DNA from: Polaromonas vacuolata
GTDB lineage: Bacteria > Pseudomonadota > Gammaproteobacteria > Burkholderiales > Burkholderiaceae_C
Reading direction: 5' to 3'
DNA length: 64,000 nucleotides
Assembly: GCF_012584515.1 (NCBI RefSeq)
Contig: NZ_CP051461.1
Span: 2,289,501-2,353,500 of the forward strand
Part shown: positions 48,086-55,822 of the stretch, in pieces
Numbering within the stretch: the first letter of the stretch is position 1
Layout: every line of letters begins with the position of its first letter
The notes under the pieces: model-generated
Seen by the model: the letters and a program-made list of their open reading frames with translations, nothing else
What the model was told of the DNA's origin: nothing
The model's database searches: none
Made by a program: the position numbers and the translations under genes

Positions 48086-48982
48086 TTAACTTGTAAATCC
48101 GACCAGCAATGCGGCTAAACGTTCCCGTGTCTCCGGCGACATTGCGTTTGGGTGTGTGAGCAATGAGTTTTGCATCGCGCTGTGCGCCAAACTGATGGGC
48201 TGCTCAGCACCTAACAAACGAATCGCCTCCGCTAAAACATGTTGCGCACGGCTGGCGTTTTGTGTCAGGTTGGCCATGGCTAAGCTAGCCGTGACATGCG
48301 CTTCTACTGGGTGCCAGCAGTCAAAATCTGTCACCATGGCCAGTGTGCTGTAGGCCATTTGCGCTTCTCGAGCGAGCTTGGCTTCTGGCATATTCGTCAT
48401 ACCAATCACGCCTGCGCCCATGCTGCGGTAATAGTGCGATTCGGCTTGTGTAGAGAACTGCGGCCCTTCAATACAAACATAGGTACCACTGGTGTGCAGC
48501 GCAAGGCTACGGCTTGTCTTTGTAGGCTCGTCCTCTAAAACGCGGCGCACAGCACGCGCCAAAATGTCGGCAGTCGCTGCGCAAACCGGTTGCGCCATCG
48601 AAAAATGAGCGATCGCACCACGGCCAAAAAAAGTGCTTTCGCGACCTCGGGTCAGGTCTATGAACTGGTCTGGCAGCACCATGTCCAAGGGACGAAAGTC
48701 CTCTTTAAGCGAGCCCACAGCAGACACTGATAACACATAGCGCACACCGAGTTGTTTGAGCGCATAAATGTTGGCGCAATAAGCCACCTCAGAAGGTAGC
48801 AGACGATGACCACGACCATGGCGCGCCACAAAAGCCACAGGCACACCATGTACGCGGCCAATCACCAGCGGATCGGACGGCATACCAAACGGCGTGTTGA
48901 TCACCGCTTCCTGCACATCTTCGAGCGCATCCATTTGATAAAGACCGCTGCCGCCTATAACGCCAACCAGTGCTTGGTTCAT
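48086..48982 (-). CDS. mtnP: MTA/MTI phosphorylase-like purine nucleoside phosphorylase
   Basis: 298 residues of the MTAP branch of purine nucleoside phosphorylases. Motifs: VGVIGGSGLYQMD, FVARHGRGHRLLPSEVAYCANIYAL, LSVSAVGSLKEDF and EGPQFSTQAESHYYRSMGAGVIGMTNMPEA(LA). Usual reaction: 5'-methylthioadenosine (or -inosine) plus phosphate to adenine and methylthioribose-1-phosphate. Because it is directly upstream of arsS (19-bp gap), it may instead or also remove the base from a 5'-deoxy-5'-arseno-adenosine. AAGGA ribosome binding site. Specificity cannot be decided by eye. Confidence 0.88.
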   Translation of the reverse strand: MNQALVGVIGGSGLYQMDALEDVQEAVINTPFGMPSDPLVIGRVHGVPVAFVARHGRGHRLLPSEVAYCANIYALKQLGVRYVLSVSAVGSLKEDFRPLDMVLPDQFIDLTRGRESTFFGRGAIAHFSMAQPVCAATADILARAVRRVLEDEPTKTSRSLALHTSGTYVCIEGPQFSTQAESHYYRSMGAGVIGMTNMPEAKLAREAQMAYSTLAMVTDFDCWHPVEAHVTASLAMANLTQNASRAQHVLAEAIRLLGAEQPISLAHSAMQNSLLTHPNAMSPETRERLAALLVGFTS

Positions 48983-49114
48983 GATTTTTCCTTGGAAGCT
49001 TGGTAGTAAAAGACGGCCATAAAAATTGCAAGTCAGAAGCTGATGTAGGCTGAAGTGTAGGCAAAAAATCAGACCTTAAGCATAAACAAATAATGTGCTG
49101 TTCATGCGTTTTCT

Positions 49115-49169
49115 ATGCGCAACCAATGCCTAACTAATGCCTAATTAATGCGCAACTAGCACCCAACTA
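49115..49169. repeat. Five tandem 11-bp repeats
   Basis: Five consecutive degenerate 11-mers: ATGCGCAACCA, ATGCCTAACTA, ATGCCTAATTA, ATGCGCAACTA and GCACCCAACTA. They lie at the junction of the mtnP leader and the 3' end of the downstream-permease gene, with the permease stop codon inside the last copy. Reads as a decayed minisatellite or protein-binding array. Confidence 0.8.
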
Positions 49170-49970
49170 TTGCGCCATCGCACGTCGACTTAGGTAGCTT
49201 AAACCATCGACTAACACCACCAACAGCAGCATAGCCAGCAGCACCGTACTGGTCTTGTCCATTTGAAACAAACCCATATGAAAAGCTAACATCTGACCCA
49301 AACCGCCGGCGCCGACCACGCCTAGAACGGCAGCGGCGCGGATATTGTTTTCCCAGCGATACAGCGTGTAGCTGATAAGCTGAGGTAACAACTGCGGCAG
49401 CGTGGCATAGGTAAAAACACCAGCGCTTGAAACCCCACGCAACCTAAGCGCAAAGGCTGGACCATCGGGCGCGTTCTCTAAACTTTCGGCAAACAGCCGA
49501 CCTAGAACACCGGTGGTGTGCAGTGCGAGTGCCAAGGTTCCAGCCAAAGGGCCAAGGCCAGCAGAAATGAGTAGTAATGCGGCCCACACCAGCTCAGGAA
49601 CACTGCGCAAAGCATTGAGCAACAAACGCGTGGCTGAGCGCCATCGCGCCTTGTCATCGGCATGGGTTTTGGCCGCTGGTATAGCCAGAAGCAATGCAGC
49701 TATAGCGGCTAGGGCCGTACCCAAAGCAGACATGGCCAAGGTCTCTAGGGTTGCCCAGCCAATCTGGATGAGAAATACCGGGTCTAAATCAGGCACCAGC
49801 AATTCGACCACGAAGCGGCGCATACGGCCTAATGATTCGGGTAATAAAAACTGCGCCCATTGCAAATCCAAGGACCAAAAACTAATCGTGACCAGTAGCA
49901 AAACGGCCAGCACAAACCAGCAAGCCCGGCAGCGTGCATCAAACATGGGTGGGGGCAAAGGCCGGTTCAT
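49167..49970 (-). CDS. phnE: Phosphonate-type ABC transporter permease (second)
   Basis: 267 residues with about six membrane segments. The coupling loop GPAFALRLRGVSS and the conserved terminal VLGVVGAGGLGQMLAFHMGL fit the PhnE family. Second of two adjacent permeases; its ATG overlaps the first by 4 nt. The last codons lie in the tandem repeat. The real ligand of the complex (phosphonate, phosphite, or another oxyanion) is unknown. Followed by mtnP and arsS. Confidence 0.88.
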   Translation of the reverse strand: MNRPLPPPMFDARCRACWFVLAVLLLVTISFWSLDLQWAQFLLPESLGRMRRFVVELLVPDLDPVFLIQIGWATLETLAMSALGTALAAIAALLLAIPAAKTHADDKARWRSATRLLLNALRSVPELVWAALLLISAGLGPLAGTLALALHTTGVLGRLFAESLENAPDGPAFALRLRGVSSAGVFTYATLPQLLPQLISYTLYRWENNIRAAAVLGVVGAGGLGQMLAFHMGLFQMDKTSTVLLAMLLLVVLVDGLSYLSRRAMAQ

Positions 49971-50812
49971 GCTAAGCCCTCACGCAGCCAACCGCTGACT
50001 TTATCGGACAGCCACACCAAGGCCATAAAGACCAGCAGCATGGTGGCCACTTCAGAGCCGTTAAACATCTTCATAGAAGAATCCATCAACTGACCCAAGC
50101 CACCCGCGCCCACAAAGCCCAGCACGGCTGAAGATCGAATCGCACACTCCCATCGGTAGACGGTATAGCTGGTCAGTTCAGCGGCACTTTGCGGCAACAA
50201 GGCATAGAAAAAAGCTTGTAGTCGTCCTGAGCCATTGCGCATCAAGGCCTGGGTCGGTTGGGCGTCGCTAGACTCCATGATGTCGCCGTAGACCTTGCCC
50301 AGCATGCCGGAGTAAGTCAGTGCAATCGCTAACACGCCACTGGTTGGACCCAAGCCCACCACGCGCACAAAAATCAAGGCCCAAATAAGTTCTGGCACGC
50401 TGCGCAGCACAATCAAAATCCAGCGCACTAGCTGACGCAGCGACGCCGGCAACACATCCACGCGGCCAGACAGCGCAGACAGCGACAAGGTGCGCACCGA
50501 CAGCAATGCAAAGGGAATCGCCAGCAACATGGCCAGGGTTAAACCGGCTGTTGCAATGGCTACCGTGCGCCAAGTTTCTTTGAGCACCAACAACAAGAAA
50601 TCAGGCTCTACCTTGGGCGGGAAAAAATCCCCCACAAAGCGCAACGTAGGCGTGAGGCTTTCTGGCGTAAACAGTACCCAAGGCTTGAATTCAGCCAGCA
50701 CCAGCATGGGCCAGGCGATAACCAGCCCAGCTAGACACCAAAAAATCCGGCTGCGCCAAGCAGGGTCGGTGCGGCGTGGTTGCGTATTACTTTTGAAAGA
50801 GCTCACCGGCAT
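49967..50812 (-). CDS. phnE: Phosphonate-type ABC transporter permease (first)
   Basis: 281 residues, about six membrane segments, PhnE-like. The cytoplasmic loop reads QALMRNGSGRLQAFFYALLP and the terminal helix contains VLGFVGAGGLGQLMDSSMKM. Start codon ATG overlaps the phnC-like gene by 10 nt. Two permease genes in one cluster probably form a heterodimer, in contrast to the common homodimeric PhnE. Confidence 0.88.
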   Translation of the reverse strand: MPVSSFKSNTQPRRTDPAWRSRIFWCLAGLVIAWPMLVLAEFKPWVLFTPESLTPTLRFVGDFFPPKVEPDFLLLVLKETWRTVAIATAGLTLAMLLAIPFALLSVRTLSLSALSGRVDVLPASLRQLVRWILIVLRSVPELIWALIFVRVVGLGPTSGVLAIALTYSGMLGKVYGDIMESSDAQPTQALMRNGSGRLQAFFYALLPQSAAELTSYTVYRWECAIRSSAVLGFVGAGGLGQLMDSSMKMFNGSEVATMLLVFMALVWLSDKVSGWLREGLA

Positions 50813-51633
50813 TGCATGGCTACCCGTGCGCGTGGCGCGGGCACGTCATCCATCCTGGGCGCTGGACCTGTGAGTTCTTCAAGATTACTCGCGTATAACG
50901 ATTGCAAAATCGAGGGACTGACTTCTGCGGATGGCAAGTCAAAAACCAATTCACCGCCGCGCAAACCGACGATGCGCGGGAAATACGCCAAAGCCATCTC
51001 CACATGATGGAGCGACGTTACCAAGGTTGCGCCACGCTCACGGGCCGCATCGCAAATCGCTTGCAAAGCTTGGCGGGCACGTTCAGGGTCTAACGCAGAG
51101 AGTGGTTCATCAACTAGTAGCAGCGAAGCACTAGACGCCAACATTCGGGCCAGACCTACGCGTTGGCGCTCACCGCCGGATAACCGGTCAACTCGCTCAA
51201 AGAGTTTTTCTGACAGATCAAACTGCGCCAGTGCGGCATCAGCCAAATCCGTCTCACGCGGGTAAAACAAGCTTTGCAGCGAATACCACAAACTCATCTC
51301 TGGCAAACGGCCAGCTAGCACAGCACTGACTACCCGTTGCCGTGGTGGCAGTGGCGGTACTTGGGGCGCTAAAAAAACCTGTGCGCGCTGGCGTTTAAGC
51401 GCCGAACTACCGAGTTGCCAAGGGTCAACTCCATCCATTTCAAAATTGCCTTGCTCCGGCCTTTGGGCGCAGGCTAGCAATTGCAGCAACGTGGTTTTAC
51501 CCGCGCCAGACGGCCCAATAATGGCCAATTGCTCGCCACTCGCTAGCGCCAAGCTAATGCGAGTTAACGCATCAGACGCCGCTGCCACTGCTGCCGGATG
51601 GCGCGCTGAGCAGGAATGCAAATCAAGCTTCAT
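50803..51633 (-). CDS. phnC: Phosphonate-type ABC transporter ATPase
   Basis: 276 residues. Walker A GPSGAGKTTLLQL, signature LSGGERQRVGLARML, Walker B LLLVDEPLSALDPE and H-loop region TSLHHVEMAL are complete. It matches the PhnC group by size and by context between phnD and phnE. The ORF is 31 bp downstream of phnD. Confidence 0.92.
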   Translation of the reverse strand: MKLDLHSCSARHPAAVAAASDALTRISLALASGEQLAIIGPSGAGKTTLLQLLACAQRPEQGNFEMDGVDPWQLGSSALKRQRAQVFLAPQVPPLPPRQRVVSAVLAGRLPEMSLWYSLQSLFYPRETDLADAALAQFDLSEKLFERVDRLSGGERQRVGLARMLASSASLLLVDEPLSALDPERARQALQAICDAARERGATLVTSLHHVEMALAYFPRIVGLRGGELVFDLPSAEVSPSILQSLYASNLEELTGPAPRMDDVPAPRARVAMQCR

Positions 51634-51664
51634 GCGCTACATCCAATCGAAACAAACACACGCA

Positions 51665-52552
51665 TTATTTGAGCAGACCGGCGCTGCGCGCTGCCGTCTC
51701 AATGCCTTTGTAGTTTTCGGCCTTAGTGGGCACAAAACGCGTGGCGCGCTGCAAATCAAGAATGGCTTTACCTTCAGCGGTATTGGGGGCCAGGTCGAGA
51801 AAGGCTTTGGTGATTTTTTCTTTCAGCGCGGCTGGCATGTCGGCATGCACCGTCCAGTTGTAGTCGTAGTAAGTCGGCGTGGTGAAGATCACATGCACTT
51901 TGGCTGGATCAACTTTTTTATCCAGTACGAATTTTTCCCACACCGAGATATTCAGCGCACCCACATCGACCTTGCCGGCCGCAACTGCAGCGATAGTGGC
52001 ATCGTGCGCACCAGAGTAAGCCACGCGCTTGAGGTCTTTCTCAGGATCGATTTTTGCTTCAAGCAAAAAACTGCGCGGCATCAAGTGGCCAGAGGTGCTG
52101 GACTGCGAGCCAAAGCTCAAAGTCTTGCCTTTGAGGTCAGCCAATGTTTTGATTGCTGGGTCGCTGGTGATGAACACTGAGCGAAATTTTGTATCTTCTT
52201 CACGCTGCACCAAAGGCACTACTTTGCCACCCGAGCGCTGTTGAGCTTGGACGAAAGTAAAGCCGCCAAACCAAGCCATATCCACTTGCTTATTAGCCAG
52301 CGTTTCAACTGCCGCTGCGTAGTCAGACACTGGCGTGAACTCAACCTTCATACCCAGTCTTTGTTCTAAATACTTCACCAACGGACCGGCTTTGCGCGCC
52401 AACTCAGTCGGCGACTCATCAGGAATGGCGGTGATTTTAAGAACTTGCTGGGCTTGCTGCGCTTGCGCTGGCAGGACGGTCATAGCGCCTAAGAACAAAA
52501 AAGCACTGGAAACCAGTGTTTTTAGTGTGTTGGCTAGGTTGAGTTTTGACAT
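51665..52552 (-). CDS. phnD: PhnD-like periplasmic binding protein
   Basis: About 295 residues from ATG 52552; the frame begins at a TTG 13 codons earlier. The signal peptide ends near LPAQA-QQ. PhnD/PtxB-like features: AIPDESPTELARKAGPLVKY, VDMAWFGGFTFVQAQ and SFGSQSSTSGHLMPRSFLL (the anion-binding Ser/Thr-rich turn). Typical ligands are phosphonates or phosphite, but the neighbouring arsS and mtnP raise the possibility of an organo-arsenic or other oxyanion ligand. First gene of the phnDCEE-mtnP-arsS unit. Confidence 0.88.
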   Translation of the reverse strand: MSKLNLANTLKTLVSSAFLFLGAMTVLPAQAQQAQQVLKITAIPDESPTELARKAGPLVKYLEQRLGMKVEFTPVSDYAAAVETLANKQVDMAWFGGFTFVQAQQRSGGKVVPLVQREEDTKFRSVFITSDPAIKTLADLKGKTLSFGSQSSTSGHLMPRSFLLEAKIDPEKDLKRVAYSGAHDATIAAVAAGKVDVGALNISVWEKFVLDKKVDPAKVHVIFTTPTYYDYNWTVHADMPAALKEKITKAFLDLAPNTAEGKAILDLQRATRFVPTKAENYKGIETAARSAGLLK

Positions 52553-52810
52553 GAAGTAAATGTGTTTTTGAGTTAAAGAATTTAAAAACAAGCGTCATTA
52601 CAGCGTGAATGCCAAGGGCTTGCTTAAGCAGGGAATTAATTCAAGAAGATGGGATGTTGAGCCGCTCATGTTTTGGGGTTCAATTTTTTAGTGCTCAATT
52701 TGCGCCGAGCATGACTTTGAGATAACTGAGTTCACTGCTACAAGCGCTGAAAGCACAAATTGATAACAAAAAATTATTACAAAAACTTTGCAGCTAGCTA
52801 AATTGATAGC

Positions 52811-53072
52811 ATGAACCGCAAACAACTCAAGACTCTTGATGCGTTATTTACAAAACCTACTACGGCATCAATGAAATAGGCTCGTATTGAGTCATTGCTG
52901 ATTGCTGATTGCTGCAGGATATTTAGTTATAAAAGGCCGCGGTTCACGAGTGCGCTTTGTACAGGGGTCAAAAATAGCCACCTTCCACCGACCGCATCCG
53001 GCGAAAGAGGCCAAACAGTAGCAAGTCGAAGACGCTAGTCATTTTTTAACCGCTATTGGAATAAGGCCATGA
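52811..53072 (+). pseudogene. hicA: Inactivated HicA toxin
   Basis: Starts MNRKQLKTLDALFTKPTTAS and continues with segments matching HicA (AAGYLVIKGRGSRVRF, TFHRPHPAKEAKQ, FLTAIGIRP). It is broken three times: an in-frame TAG at 52877 in the position usually Trp; a third copy of the 7-bp unit ATTGCTG (52894–52914) that shifts the frame by +7; and a second TAG at 53019 where a Tyr codon is expected. With one repeat removed the frame length is 84 residues, normal for HicA. Its final TGA overlaps the hicB ATG by 4 nt. Confidence 0.85.
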
Positions 53073-53407
53073 ACACCATGACCCATATGGGACAAACAGC
53101 ACGAATTGAATTCGACGATAAAGACAATATTTTCGTCGGCCGTCTGCTCGGCATTACAGACAGCATTAGCTATCATGCGGATACGGTTGTAGCACTCCGT
53201 CAAGCTTTTGTAGAGGCGGTCGACGACTATATTGAGACCTGCGCGAAGATTGGCAAACCGGTAGAAAAACCGGCCAATGGAAAAATCTTGCTACGCGTAC
53301 CACCGGAGCTGCATAGCGCCGCATTGATTGCGGCTGAGGCAGCGGGAACAAGCTTAAATCAGTGGGCTACAAAAGCACTTCATCAAGCCGCATACGTAAT
53401 AGATTGA
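53069..53407 (+). CDS. hicB: HicB-family antitoxin
   Basis: 112 residues. N-terminal HicB-type partial RNase H fold (ARIEFDDKDNIFVGRLLG, SISYHADTVVALRQAF) followed by a ribbon-helix-helix DNA-binding part (GKILLRVPPELHSAALIAAE, GTSLNQWATKAL). Starts within an ATGA overlap with the dead hicA and has a TAAGG ribosome binding site. It is now an antitoxin without its toxin and may persist as a regulator. Located between phnD and senA. Confidence 0.88.
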   Translation: MNTMTHMGQTARIEFDDKDNIFVGRLLGITDSISYHADTVVALRQAFVEAVDDYIETCAKIGKPVEKPANGKILLRVPPELHSAALIAAEAAGTSLNQWATKALHQAAYVID

Positions 53408-53528
53408 ACAATCGCCAACCGTTTCCCAATGCCAAAAAACTGGCGTTGAAATACAAACTTCGCTCGCACACCAATGCGCGCGCCACAAGAAGTTAGATAT
53501 TACAAATTCAGCTTTTAGATCCGCTCAA

Positions 53529-54779
53529 TCACCGACAAGTACGAAACCCAGCATGAATATCATTGCGTTCAGGGGTAAAAAAATTGCGTAAACGTGGATG
53601 TGCCAAGCTGGGTGCAGTCGCCAAGCTCGCGCCACGCAGCACGGGTCGATCGTCAAACCAAGGCGCTGAGTAATCACGGTAAGGGTGAATTTCAAAGCCC
53701 GGGTAAGGCTGAAATGAACTAGCAGTCCACTCCCACACTTCGCCCCACACAAACTCTGGCTGCGTCATGGCTGCGCATTCCCATTCGGCCTCGGTAGGCA
53801 AGGACAAACCGGCCCAGCTGCACCAAGCTTGAACTTCAAAAAACGAGAGATGCACGGCGCGGGCATTGAGGTCTAACGCCTGCCAAACACCAAAGCGCTG
53901 GCATTGCCAGCCGCCATCTTGAAGCCTCAGGTAAAGCGGTGCGGTGAGTTTTTCTGCCGCTAACCAGTCCCAACCTTGGGCCGACCACCAACGTTTATCG
54001 GTGTAACCGCCTTGTTCCACAAACGGCAAGAAGCGCGACCAGCTCACGCACTGACTGTCCATCTCGCGCTGTTGTATCGCGACGCTATGGGCGGGCAGTT
54101 CGTTGTCAAAGGCAAAGCCAGTCCCATCACTACCTAATTGCCAATTGCCCGCAGGCAGCGTGAATGTGGCTGGGCCATCGATTGGGCGCGCAACTGGCTT
54201 AGCAAGCAAGTCAGACGAGAGTGCAAAGCCCATGGCTTGGGCCATGTAGACCGCGGCTTCGCAGTGCATGTCTTCATGCAGCAGCGCCAAACGGAAAAAG
54301 TAAAGCGCTTGGTCGTCCTCTGGGCTTTGCGCTAATAAGGCCAAAGTCCTAGTCAAACCGGCCTGCAAATCTGCACGCGTTGCATCTATGGTGGGCAAAG
54401 CAAAATCCCACCGCGCTTGGTGTGAGATAAGGCTAGAGTTGTACAAATCATCATCGGTCACACCATTGACCAGCGAGCGCGGCGCGCTGTGAACGCAAGC
54501 TGAGTCATACGCCGTCCCTAAGGCACGCTGGGGATTACGGGCAATCCAATAGTCCTGAAACCAGCCCAGATGGCCAAGCTCCCATCTAGGCGGATTGAGC
54601 TGCGGGCTGCGCGGGACGGGCAATGCGTGGCCTAAAGCGACTTCATAGCAGTCGAGTAATGCCAAGCTGCGGGCACGGGTAGCGCGCAGTAAAGCGGCTA
54701 ATTCAGTGCTACTAGCATGGCGTGCAGCATGGGCGGTCTGCCATGGCTTAGTGGAGGGCTTTGCTGAAACTGGCATCAT
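53529..54779 (-). CDS. senA: Selenoneine synthase SenA (EgtB-like)
   Basis: About 416 residues. Non-heme iron enzyme of the EgtB/SenA group: an N-terminal DinB-like domain supplies the three-histidine site (His70 in WELGHLGWFQDYW; His168 and His172 in LLHEDMHCEA), and the C-terminal formylglycine-generating-enzyme-like domain ends PEFVWGEVWEWTASSF... RGASLATAPSLAHPRLRNFF. SenA joins hercynine and a selenosugar with O2 to make selenoneine. EgtB is the alternative, but the neighbouring senB and selD favour SenA. Three start codons in a row (GTG 54782, ATG 54779, ATG 54776). The senB start is at 54791. Confidence 0.88.
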   Translation of the reverse strand: MMPVSAKPSTKPWQTAHAARHASSTELAALLRATRARSLALLDCYEVALGHALPVPRSPQLNPPRWELGHLGWFQDYWIARNPQRALGTAYDSACVHSAPRSLVNGVTDDDLYNSSLISHQARWDFALPTIDATRADLQAGLTRTLALLAQSPEDDQALYFFRLALLHEDMHCEAAVYMAQAMGFALSSDLLAKPVARPIDGPATFTLPAGNWQLGSDGTGFAFDNELPAHSVAIQQREMDSQCVSWSRFLPFVEQGGYTDKRWWSAQGWDWLAAEKLTAPLYLRLQDGGWQCQRFGVWQALDLNARAVHLSFFEVQAWCSWAGLSLPTEAEWECAAMTQPEFVWGEVWEWTASSFQPYPGFEIHPYRDYSAPWFDDRPVLRGASLATAPSLAHPRLRNFFTPERNDIHAGFRTCR

Positions 54780-54790
54780 CACGACATTCT

Positions 54791-55822
54791 ATGAAACAAA
54801 AAATTGTCATTATCAGCCCTGCATTGAAAGCCGCGAACAACGGCAATTGGCAAACCGCCAACCGCTGGCAAAAGATGCTCAGCCCGTATTACCAAGTGCG
54901 AATTAGCCAGAATTGGCCGGATGGACCCGAAGCTCAGCACGACAAAGTCATGCTGGCTTTGCACGCACGGCGCTCGGCAAGCTCAATTGCCGCTTGGGCT
55001 AAAGCGCATGCGCCTAGCCAAGCGGCAAACATCAGCAGTCCTGGATTGGCCGTGGTTTTAACCGGCACAGATTTGTACCGCGACATCCACGAAGACGCGC
55101 AAGCTGCGCATTCCCTGGAATTAGCGCAGTGCTTGGTAGTACTGCAAGAATGTGGCCCAGAGGCACTACCCGAAGCGCTGCGCGAGCGCGCCATGGTGAT
55201 GTTTCAATCCACCAGTGAGCGCCGTGCTTTGGTCAAAACCCAGCGCCACCTGCGGGTCGTGATGGTCGGCCATTTGCGGGATGAAAAAACCCCGGAAACG
55301 CTGATGAATGCAGCGCGGCTAATCGCGCCAAACGAAGGCATATTGATTGACCACATTGGTGCGCCGCTTGACGCAAACCTGGGTCAACTGGCCGAAGCCA
55401 CGGCAGCGGATTGTCCACATTACCGTTGGCTAGGCAGTCTCAGTCACGCGCAGACACGGCGGCGGATTCAGCAAGCCCATTTATTAGTCCACACCAGCCG
55501 CATGGAAGGCGGCGCCCATGTGGTGATGGAGGCCGTGCGCAGCAACACACCCGTGTTGGCTTCCAACATTGATGGCAATCGCGGCATGTTGGGCGCAGAT
55601 TACGCCGGCTATTTTGACTGGAACAACGCCGAGCAACTGGTCAGTCTGCTACGCCAAGCCCGAGCCAGCCAAAGCAACAACAACGATGACAGCGATTTAC
55701 TAAAAACGCTGCAAGCGCAAAGCCATCAACGCGCCGCCTTGTTCGCGCCTGAAACAGAGCAAGCGTCGCTGCTAAAACTGGTGGCTAATTTACTCAATAC
55801 TTCTTCGAACACAATTACCTGA
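54791..55822 (+). CDS. senB: Selenosugar synthase SenB
   Basis: Glycosyltransferase-like enzyme of about 343 residues that makes a selenosugar from selenophosphate and a UDP-sugar in the selenoneine pathway. GT-B features: N-terminal KIVIISPALKAANNGNWQT, central VVMVGHLRDEKTPETLMNA, and the C-terminal E-x7-E region SRMEGGAHVVMEAVRSNTP. Start chosen at ATG 54791 (an upstream TTG-type extension overlaps senA). The stop overlaps the senC ATG by 1 nt. Without the senA/senC context I would only call it a glycosyltransferase. Confidence 0.85.
   Translation: MKQKIVIISPALKAANNGNWQTANRWQKMLSPYYQVRISQNWPDGPEAQHDKVMLALHARRSASSIAAWAKAHAPSQAANISSPGLAVVLTGTDLYRDIHEDAQAAHSLELAQCLVVLQECGPEALPEALRERAMVMFQSTSERRALVKTQRHLRVVMVGHLRDEKTPETLMNAARLIAPNEGILIDHIGAPLDANLGQLAEATAADCPHYRWLGSLSHAQTRRRIQQAHLLVHTSRMEGGAHVVMEAVRSNTPVLASNIDGNRGMLGADYAGYFDWNNAEQLVSLLRQARASQSNNNDDSDLLKTLQAQSHQRAALFAPETEQASLLKLVANLLNTSSNTIT

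Noticed and set aside
52811..53072. Programmed frameshift or stop-codon read-through in hicA
   Set aside because: Two TAG codons plus a tandem 7-bp expansion are better explained by decay; no slippery sequence or SECIS-like element seen.
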